Shown one piece after another: positions 1 to 4,608 of a DNA stretch of 5,695 bases (its first letter is position 1; each line of letters starts with the position of its first letter). A program made the translations under genes and the position numbers. The notes under the pieces are model-generated. The model saw nothing but the letters and a program-made list of their open reading frames with translations, was not told the DNA's origin and did not search any database. The DNA is taken from NCBI GenBank assembly GCA_902783815.1, contig CACZSM010000280.1, forward strand, positions 1 to 5,695, in the 5' to 3' direction. This DNA is from an uncultured Ruminococcus sp. GTDB lineage: Bacteria; Bacillota; Clostridia; Oscillospirales; Acutalibacteraceae.

Positions 1-12
1 AGGCACTGCGCC

Positions 13-41
13 TTGACAATTGGAAGAAATAGAATTACAAT
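13..41 (+). promoter_or_regulatory. Sigma-A-type promoter for ymdB
   Basis: A perfect -35 box TTGACA (13-18) is separated by 17 bp from a -10 box TACAAT (36-41), one base off consensus. Transcription would start near 48, giving a 5' UTR of about 40 nt. ymdB can therefore be transcribed on its own, although read-through from an upstream gene outside the window is also possible. Predicted from sequence only. Confidence 0.7.
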
Positions 42-87
42 AGTAAGTGGAATGAAGAAAATGTAAAGAAAAGACAGGAGGAGCAAA

Positions 88-858
88 ATGAGAATACTTG
101 CGATCGGTGATATAGTCGGAAGCGTAGGAAGTAGATTTCTTAGAAAGAAGCTGCCTTATCTGAAGAAAACTGAAATGATAGATATGGTTATCGCAAACGG
201 GGAAAACTCAGCAGATGGAAATGGAATAACTCCGGCTTCCGCAGACTTTATATTTAATAGCGGCGTTGATGTTATCACAGGAGGCAACCATAGCTTCCGC
301 AGAAAGGAATCTTACTCTTACTACGATAATTCCTGTTTCCTGCTCAGACCGGCTAATTATCCCGAAAGTACAACTCCTGGTAAGGGCTTCGTAATATATG
401 ACCTCGGACGCATACAAGTAGGAGTAATAAATCTAATGGGATGTGTGTTCCTCGAAAGCCTTGACGACCCCTTCCGTACAGCCGAAAAAATCATAAAAAA
501 AATGGATACAAAAATAATAATTGTGGATATCCACGCCGAAGCAACTGCTGAAAAGCTCTCCCTCGCATACTTCCTTGACGGCAGAGTATCTGCTGTATTC
601 GGTACCCATACCCATGTCCAGACCGCCGACGAAATGATACTTGACGGCGGTACAGGCTATATAACAGATGTAGGAATGACTGGCCCGATAAAGTCTGTAC
701 TGGGTGTAAAGCCTGAACTTGCTGTCAGGAAGTTCAAAGACAAACTGCCTGTCAGATTCGATATCGCAGATGGTGATTGTAAATTAAATGGGATAATTTT
801 TGAAATAGATGAGAAAACAGGTAAAACACTTTGTATAAAAAGGATAGATATAAGATGA
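88..858 (+). CDS. ymdB: YmdB family metallophosphoesterase (cyclic-nucleotide phosphodiesterase)
   Basis: Cytoplasmic dinuclear-metal phosphodiesterase of the YmdB/TIGR00282 family. In Bacillus subtilis the homologue cleaves cyclic AMP species, affects the choice between motility and biofilm, and is associated with RNase Y. The 256-residue length is normal for the family. The expected metal and active-site residues are visible: D8 in GDIVG, E39 and N40 in NGEN, N67 and H68 in GGNHSF, H149 in DIHAEAT, H174 and H176 in GTHTHVQTAD, plus the conserved GYITDVGMTGP near residues 190-200. There is no signal peptide or membrane segment. The start is fixed by AGGAGG at 76-81, 6 nt upstream, and by an in-frame stop at 64-66. 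spoVS follows, the same order as in B. subtilis (rny-ymdB-spoVS); rny is not in this window. The family call is firm; the exact physiological substrate in this organism is inference. Confidence 0.95.
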   Translation: MRILAIGDIVGSVGSRFLRKKLPYLKKTEMIDMVIANGENSADGNGITPASADFIFNSGVDVITGGNHSFRRKESYSYYDNSCFLLRPANYPESTTPGKGFVIYDLGRIQVGVINLMGCVFLESLDDPFRTAEKIIKKMDTKIIIVDIHAEATAEKLSLAYFLDGRVSAVFGTHTHVQTADEMILDGGTGYITDVGMTGPIKSVLGVKPELAVRKFKDKLPVRFDIADGDCKLNGIIFEIDEKTGKTLCIKRIDIR

Positions 859-862
859 TTTT

Positions 863-889
863 TTGTGCAAAACAGGAAAATTTGCACAA
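863..889. repeat. Perfect 9-bp inverted repeat after ymdB (operator-like)
   Basis: TTGTGCAAA (863-871) and TTTGCACAA (881-889) form a perfect inverted repeat around a 9-base A-rich spacer, beginning 4 bp after the ymdB stop codon. No T-tract follows on either strand, so it is a poor intrinsic terminator. It lies just upstream of the -35 box of the spoVS promoter, a typical place for a regulator binding site. The binding factor is unknown. It could also act as an mRNA 3'-end hairpin for ymdB. Confidence 0.5.
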
Positions 890-894
890 TCCTC

Positions 895-922
895 TTGATT
901 ATTGTTTAAAATATGCTATTAT
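895..922 (+). promoter_or_regulatory. Extended -10 promoter for spoVS
   Basis: TTGATT (895-900) lies 16 bp before TATTAT (917-922), and the -10 box is directly preceded by TGC, an extended -10 element. Transcription would start near 929, leaving a 5' UTR of about 190 nt before spoVS. In B. subtilis spoVS is under the sporulation factor sigma-H; no convincing sigma-H pair was found here, so a housekeeping promoter is the better reading. Confidence 0.55.
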
Positions 923-928
923 ATGATT

Positions 929-1118
929 TGTCAATCTTAGTTCTTTGCGTAATTTCATTGGATTCACTACGGTATTCTTTAATTTATCGTGCTGATCATT
1001 TAACAGAAAGGCAGAGCCTGAAACAGAATACAGTGGCTCGACAGTATCGTATCATAAGATCTGACTATTGTAAGGATCAATCATGACAGTTATTAGTGTG
1101 TTTATGGAGGAGTAATTT
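929..1118 (+). other. Long 5' leader of spoVS with hairpin and mini-ORF
   Basis: This roughly 190-nt region precedes an 86-codon gene. It can form a hairpin with GAGCCTG (1014-1020) pairing to CAG (1031-1033) and GCTC (1036-1039), with a 2-nt bulge. It also contains a 10-codon reading frame, ATG at 1083 to TAA at 1113-1115, preceded by AAGGA (1072-1076) at 6-nt spacing. The end of that mini-ORF contains the spoVS Shine-Dalgarno (GGAGGAG, 1106-1112), so its translation could influence spoVS initiation. No known riboswitch consensus was recognised. Whether the mini-ORF is translated is unknown. Confidence 0.35.
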
Positions 1119-1379
1119 ATGGAAATTCTTAAAGTGTCATCAAAATCCTCGCCAAATTCCGTGGCAGGAGCTATCGCAGGAGTAATACGCGATTATGGCT
1201 GTGTGGAGGTTCAGGCTGTTGGCGCAGGTGCAACTAACCAGGCTCTGAAATCTGTCGCTGTCGCAAGAGGCTACCTCGCGCCTATGGGTATCGACCTTGT
1301 ATGCGTGCCGGCTTTTACGACTATAGATATAGATGGTATGGACAGAACAGCTATGAAATTGATCGTGGAAATAAGGTAG
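1119..1379 (+). CDS. spoVS: Stage V sporulation protein S (SpoVS), Alba-like
   Basis: A small 86-residue protein matching SpoVS over its whole length, the usual size for the family. Recognisable conserved stretches are KVSSKSSPNSVAGA near the N terminus, the glycine-rich QAVGAGATNQA around residues 33-43, and CVPAFTTIDIDG followed by RTAMKLIVEIR at the C terminus. SpoVS has an Alba-like fold and is thought to bind nucleic acid. In B. subtilis its loss blocks sporulation at stage V and it influences septation, though homologues also occur in non-sporulating bacteria. The start is supported by GGAGGAG at 1106-1112, 6 nt upstream, and by an in-frame stop at 1113-1115. It has its own predicted promoter and no clear terminator before fakA, so some read-through into fakA is likely. 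Its presence alone does not prove that the organism sporulates. Confidence 0.95.
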   Translation: MEILKVSSKSSPNSVAGAIAGVIRDYGCVEVQAVGAGATNQALKSVAVARGYLAPMGIDLVCVPAFTTIDIDGMDRTAMKLIVEIR

Positions 1380-1396
1380 TTTGTGATAATAACCTG

Positions 1397-1425
1397 TTGA
1401 AATTGACGAATAAATGTAATATAAT
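1397..1425 (+). promoter_or_regulatory. Sigma-A-type promoter for fakA
   Basis: TTGAAA (1397-1402) and a perfect TATAAT (1420-1425) are separated by the ideal 17 bp. The predicted start near 1432 gives a 5' UTR of about 70 nt that begins just before a GC-rich hairpin (1442-1461). This is one of the best-matching promoters in the window. Confidence 0.7.
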
Positions 1426-1441
1426 GGTAGTATAAGATCCA

Positions 1442-1461
1442 CCGCCGCTCAGCTGCGGCGG
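1442..1461 (+). other. GC-rich hairpin in the fakA 5' UTR
   Basis: CCGCCGC (1442-1448) and GCGGCGG (1455-1461) form a 7-bp all-GC stem with a 6-nt loop. It would begin about 10 nt from the predicted transcript start. The bases that follow are not T-rich, so it is not an intrinsic terminator for spoVS. Possible roles are 5'-end protection against decay or a protein-binding site; both are inference. The fakA Shine-Dalgarno (AAGGAAG, 1487-1493) is well clear of it. Confidence 0.5.
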
Positions 1462-1502
1462 CAGGATGACCCAAGAAATATTTATTAAGGAAGTGCTAAA
1501 AA

Positions 1503-3203
1503 ATGATAAACGGCTCCGGCTTCAGAAATGCGCTTATCTCTGGTGCAAACAATATCACAGCACACAAAGCGGAAATTAATGCTTTGAATATCTTTCCTGT
1601 ACCGGATGGAGATACCGGTACGAATATGTCTATGACTATCGAAGCTGCTTCAAAGGCTCTTGAGGATGTTACCTCCCAGAGCGTTGCAGAAAATGCTGCT
1701 GTCGCTGCCTCGGCTATGCTTAAGGGCGCAAGGGGTAACTCAGGCGTTATCCTGTCATTGCTTTTCAGGGGTATCGCAAATGGCTTTAAGGGTAAGGATG
1801 AGGTCGATGGAAAAGCACTCGTTTCTGCTTTCCATGTGGGCGTTGAGATGGCTTATAAGGCCGTTATGAACCCTACAGAGGGTACTATCCTTACTGTTGC
1901 TAAAATGGCTTTCGATGCGGGAAGAATCGCTGCTGATGTCGAGTCTGACCCTGTTATCGTTTTCGGCGCGCTTTGCTCCGCTGCTCATGACGCTCTGGAT
2001 AAGACTCCGGAAATGCTGCCTGTACTTAAAAAGGCTGGCGTTGTTGATGCGGGCGGCAAGGGCCTCTGTATGATACTCGACGGTATGCTCTCCCTTCTGA
2101 GGGACGGCGTTATGATCGAACCGGCTCCCGTTGAGGCTGAACCAAGCACCGGCGTTCAGGCACAGATAGATGCAAGCAGCGAATTCTTCAGAAATGCTGC
2201 CGCAGAGTATGACGCCGATATAAGATTTACATACTGCACTGAGTTTATTATAGGCAAGGCTGAGGATCTTTCCAAAAGTCCGCTGGAGCTTAAATCATAC
2301 CTGGAAACTATAGGCGACTGCGTTGTTGTCGCTGAGGATGAGGATATTATTAAAGTCCATGTGCATACGGAAAATCCGGGCAAGGCTCTGGAGGAAGCTC
2401 TGCTGTTTGGTCAGCTGCTTACAGTAAAGGTAGAAAATATGAAGGAGCAGCATAGAAAGGCTGCTGAAAAATATGAAAAAGAAAAGGCCGCTGTACAGGC
2501 TAAACAGAAAAAGGCTGAGGAACTTAAAGAGGTCGCACCAGAAAATGAGGTGGGCTTCGTTGCAGTGGCAAGCGGAGATGGTCTTGAAGCGGTTTTTAAG
2601 GATCTCGGATGCACACATATCGTAAGCGGCGGTCAGAGTATGAATCCGAGTACCGAGGATATATATCAGGCTGTAATGGCTACACCGGCAAAAACAGTCT
2701 TCGTTCTGCCTAATAATAAGAATATTATTCTTGCGGCACAGCAGGTCATTCCGCTTGTAAAAGATAGAGAGGTTATTATCATCCCGTCAAAAACAATACC
2801 TCAGGGTCTTGTCGCAATGCTGAACTATGCGCCGGATTCGACCCCTGAACTTAACAGGGATTATATGACTACAGCTCTTTCCGGCGTTTCAACAGGTCAG
2901 GTGACTTATGCCGCAAGAAATTCTGAGTTCGGTATGACAAGGATCAAGGAAGGCGATATTATCGGTCTTAACAACGGTAAATTAGTCCTTAAGGAAAAAG
3001 ATCCGACAAAGGCAGTTGTGAAACTGGCAAGGGAAATGATAAGCAGGGATACTTCCTATGTAACAGTTATTTACGGAAATGGTATAACTGAGGTTCAGGC
3101 TAACAGTGCTGTTGATGCTATAAAGGCTAAGGCAGGAAATGTTGAGATATCCCTGATCGAGGGCGGTCAGCCTATTTACTACTACATTCTTTCAGTTGAA
3201 TGA
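1503..3203 (+). CDS. fakA: Fatty acid kinase ATP-binding subunit FakA (DAK2 domain protein, YloV family)
   Basis: FakA phosphorylates fatty acids presented by a FakB (DegV-family) partner, producing acyl-phosphate for phospholipid synthesis; it is cytoplasmic. The 566-residue length fits the family. The N-terminal DAK2 kinase domain spans about residues 8-200, with NIFPVPDGDTGTNM (D35 and D37 match the Mg-ATP aspartates), LKGARGNSGVILS at 73-85, NPTEGTILTVAKMA at 123-136 and VVDAGGKGL at 180-188. The middle domain has TYCTEF (C245) and KVHVHT (H286, H288), matching the Cys/His metal-site residues recalled for Staphylococcus aureus FakA. A Lys/Glu/Ala-rich, probably helical linker covers about 311-345. 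The C-terminal FakB-interacting domain occupies about 349-566. The start has AAGGAAG 9 nt upstream. No fakB lies in this window; the partner is often encoded elsewhere. It has its own promoter and terminator, so it is probably monocistronic apart from read-through from spoVS. All key kinase residues are present. Confidence 0.93.
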   Translation: MINGSGFRNALISGANNITAHKAEINALNIFPVPDGDTGTNMSMTIEAASKALEDVTSQSVAENAAVAASAMLKGARGNSGVILSLLFRGIANGFKGKDEVDGKALVSAFHVGVEMAYKAVMNPTEGTILTVAKMAFDAGRIAADVESDPVIVFGALCSAAHDALDKTPEMLPVLKKAGVVDAGGKGLCMILDGMLSLLRDGVMIEPAPVEAEPSTGVQAQIDASSEFFRNAAAEYDADIRFTYCTEFIIGKAEDLSKSPLELKSYLETIGDCVVVAEDEDIIKVHVHTENPGKALEEALLFGQLLTVKVENMKEQHRKAAEKYEKEKAAVQAKQKKAEELKEVAPENEVGFVAVASGDGLEAVFKDLGCTHIVSGGQSMNPSTEDIYQAVMATPAKTVFVLPNNKNIILAAQQVIPLVKDREVIIIPSKTIPQGLVAMLNYAPDSTPELNRDYMTTALSGVSTGQVTYAARNSEFGMTRIKEGDIIGLNNGKLVLKEKDPTKAVVKLAREMISRDTSYVTVIYGNGITEVQANSAVDAIKAKAGNVEISLIEGGQPIYYYILSVE

Positions 3204-3220
3204 TTTTTCTGGCTGTTCAG

Positions 3221-3251
3221 CCGGAGGAGCTTTTGTTCCTCCGGTTTTTTT
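3221..3251 (+). terminator. Intrinsic terminator of fakA
   Basis: CCGGAGGAGC (3221-3230) pairs with GTTCCTCCGG (3235-3244) as a 10-bp stem with one G-T wobble and a TTTT loop, followed by seven T residues (3245-3251). It lies 17 nt after the fakA stop codon. A smaller hairpin GGCTG-TT-CAGCC (3211-3222) overlaps its 5' base by two bases. The -35 box of the next promoter begins two bases after the T-tract. Confidence 0.9.
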
Positions 3252-3252
3252 C

Positions 3253-3282
3253 TTGACAACGGGTAAGAAAATGTGGTAGGAT
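3253..3282 (+). promoter_or_regulatory. Promoter for the aroF leader and aroF
   Basis: A perfect TTGACA (3253-3258) is followed after 18 bp by TAGGAT (3277-3282). The -10 box is preceded by TGG, which fits an extended -10 element and may compensate for the imperfect hexamer. Transcription would start near 3289, about 220 nt before the aroF start codon, so the whole putative attenuator would be transcribed. Confidence 0.65.
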
Positions 3283-3319
3283 ATATGTGTAGGAAATAAA
3301 ATTAGTAAAAAGGGTGTTC

Positions 3320-3436
3320 GTGACCGTGTACGCTATGAAAAATGTACGATTTAGCAATAATACTTTTTTGGTTCATGTGATTTTTTTGCATGGGCTTGCT
3401 TTTCGTGCGTTTCCGGCGGCGGCGCGGCTGTTTTAG
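3320..3436 (+). CDS. Putative Phe-rich leader peptide upstream of aroF
   Basis: A short frame in the aroF leader encodes 38 residues from GTG 3320, or 33 residues from ATG 3335, and ends at TAG 3434-3436. It contains six Phe codons, all TTT, at 3350, 3365, 3383, 3401, 3410 and 3431; its last eight residues are PAAARLF preceded by Phe. The GTG start is favoured because AAGGG (3310-3314) lies 5 nt upstream; ATG 3335 has no close Shine-Dalgarno. GTG 3326 is a third option. The stop lies 24 nt before the stem of a terminator-like hairpin, the layout of amino-acid attenuators such as pheL of enteric bacteria. The proposed role is to sense charged tRNA-Phe through ribosome stalling. The T-rich leader could produce Phe codons by chance, so the coding call is tentative; the peptide itself resembles no protein I can name. 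Confidence 0.5.
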   Translation: MTVYAMKNVRFSNNTFLVHVIFLHGLAFRAFPAAARLF

Positions 3437-3460
3437 GCTGATTTTTTCTATCGCTGTTAT

Positions 3461-3492
3461 GACGGGATCGTATGGTTCCGTCTATTTTTTTA
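3461..3492 (+). terminator. Attenuator-type intrinsic terminator in the aroF leader
   Basis: GACGGGATC (3461-3469) pairs with GGTTCCGTC (3474-3482) as a 9-bp stem (two G-T wobbles) with a GTAT loop, followed by TATTTTTTTA (3483-3492). It lies after the aroF promoter and 18 nt before the aroF start codon, so if active it would stop transcription before the gene. A competing pairing is possible: TGTACGAT (3343-3350) can pair with 3467-3474 (six Watson-Crick and two wobble pairs) and would break up the terminator stem. This supports an attenuation role, but the alternative fold has not been computed. Confidence 0.65.
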
Positions 3493-3510
3493 TCTATGGA
3501 GGAATAAAAA

Positions 3511-4539
3511 ATGATAATCGTACTGAAACAAAATACTAACAAGGAACAACTGATACTGTTTAAAGCAGCACTTGAGGAGAAGTATAAAGTAACTGTAAAT
3601 ACCTGGGTAGGGGTAGAGGCTACAGTGCTTGGGCTTATAGGAGATACGACCCAGATAGATGAGGACTGGATCCATGCACAGGATATAGTTGAGAATGTCA
3701 AAAGAGTGCAGGAGCCATATAAAAAGGCAAACAGGAAGTTTCATCCGGATGATACAGTAATAGAGCTTCCCACAGGTCAGAAAATAGGGGGAGGAAATTT
3801 CTGTATAATGGCAGGTCCGTGTTCAGTAGAGAGCGAGGATCAGATAAACTATGTTGCAGAGCGTGTCAAAGCGGCAGGGGCGGCATTTCTTCGCGGAGGA
3901 GCATTCAAGCCGAGAACATCACCCTACTCTTTCCAGGGACTTAAATCAGAGGGACTTGACCTGTTAAAAGGAGCAAGAAAGGCAACAGGACTTCCGATCG
4001 TAACAGAGATAATGAGCGCGGCGCACATAGATATGTTTGAGGGAGTGGATATAATACAGGTAGGAGCAAGGAATATGCAGAATTTCGAGCTTCTCAAACA
4101 GCTTGGCAGGATAAACAAGCCGATACTTCTGAAAAGAGGACTTGCAAATACAATAGAGGAATGGATAATGAGTGCTGAATATATAATGGCAGGCGGTAAT
4201 GATAAGGTTATCCTCTGCGAAAGGGGCATCCGTACATACGAAACAGCAACAAGAAATACGCTTGACCTTTCAGCAATACCAGTAGTAAAAAAACTGACAC
4301 ACCTTCCAGTTATAGCAGATCCGAGCCATGCAACGGGAAAATCATGGCTTGTTGAGCAGATGTCGCTTGCGGCAGTTGCTGCAGGAGCAGACGGTCTTAT
4401 GATAGAAGTACACAATGACCCGAAACACGCCCTTTCAGATGGCGCACAGTCATTGACGCCGGATCAGTTCGATATTACGGCGAAAAAGGTATTTGCTCTC
4501 AGAAAGGCGTATGAAGATATAATGCGTGGTTCTGTATGA
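3511..4539 (+). CDS. aroF: 3-deoxy-7-phosphoheptulonate synthase (DAHP synthase, type I-beta)
   Basis: Catalyses the first step of the shikimate pathway: phosphoenolpyruvate plus erythrose 4-phosphate to DAHP, feeding Phe, Tyr and Trp synthesis. At 342 residues it aligns end to end with the Thermotoga maritima enzyme. Residues 1 to about 70 form the ferredoxin-like regulatory domain that in that enzyme mediates Phe/Tyr feedback inhibition; REFHPEDTVI-like NRKFHPDDTVI (74-84) links to the TIM barrel. Barrel motifs include AGPCSVES (101-108), LRGGAFKPRTSPYSFQG (127-143), QVGARNMQNF (183-192), LLKRG, CERGIRTYE (236-244) and DPSHATG (270-276). Predicted metal ligands C104, H273, E299 and D310 are all present. 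GGAGGA (3498-3503), 7 nt upstream, fixes the start. It is preceded by a promoter, a Phe-rich leader frame and a terminator-like hairpin, suggesting attenuation. Its Ile codons are mostly ATA, unlike fakA. No terminator separates it from the downstream methyltransferase gene. Confidence 0.96.
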   Translation: MIIVLKQNTNKEQLILFKAALEEKYKVTVNTWVGVEATVLGLIGDTTQIDEDWIHAQDIVENVKRVQEPYKKANRKFHPDDTVIELPTGQKIGGGNFCIMAGPCSVESEDQINYVAERVKAAGAAFLRGGAFKPRTSPYSFQGLKSEGLDLLKGARKATGLPIVTEIMSAAHIDMFEGVDIIQVGARNMQNFELLKQLGRINKPILLKRGLANTIEEWIMSAEYIMAGGNDKVILCERGIRTYETATRNTLDLSAIPVVKKLTHLPVIADPSHATGKSWLVEQMSLAAVAAGADGLMIEVHNDPKHALSDGAQSLTPDQFDITAKKVFALRKAYEDIMRGSV

Positions 4540-4608
4540 CTGTTTAGTTGAGCTTTTGCTGTCCTCAGAAAATGGAGCGCGACAAAATAAGATGCTTGGA
4601 GAATAATT

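Noticed and set aside
1..32. Possible 3' tail of an upstream gene (frame 3, nine codons ending in TAG at 30-32).
   Set aside because: The stretch is far too short to recognise a product, other frames are equally possible, and it overlaps the ymdB promoter. A recX or rny tail would be plausible by gene order but cannot be shown.
863..895. The palindrome as an intrinsic terminator of ymdB.
   Set aside because: The T-run lies before the stem rather than after it, and the sequence after the stem is not T-rich; the reverse strand has no T-tract either.
872..900. Sigma-H promoter for spoVS.
   Set aside because: The -35-like ACAGGAAAA is good, but the best -10 match nearby is off consensus and at 13-bp spacing; the sigma-A-type promoter at 895-922 is a better fit.
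1660..1869. Alternative + strand frame inside fakA.
   Set aside because: It is out of frame with the strongly conserved DAK2 domain and its translation resembles nothing.
3289..3510. T-box riboswitch upstream of aroF.
   Set aside because: No T-box sequence of the TGGNACCGCG type or recognisable specifier stem was found, and the leader is rather short for a typical T-box.
3924..4415. A 163-codon reading frame on the minus strand inside aroF, and other minus-strand frames such as 3351-3701 and 2295-2618.
   Set aside because: They lie antisense to well-conserved genes or the leader, have Ser/Ile/Cys-rich low-complexity translations, and match no family; they are shadows of the + strand genes.
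4540..4608. Promoter or terminator between aroF and the methyltransferase gene.
   Set aside because: No hairpin with a T-tract and no convincing -35/-10 pair was found; only the Shine-Dalgarno at 4598-4601 is clear.
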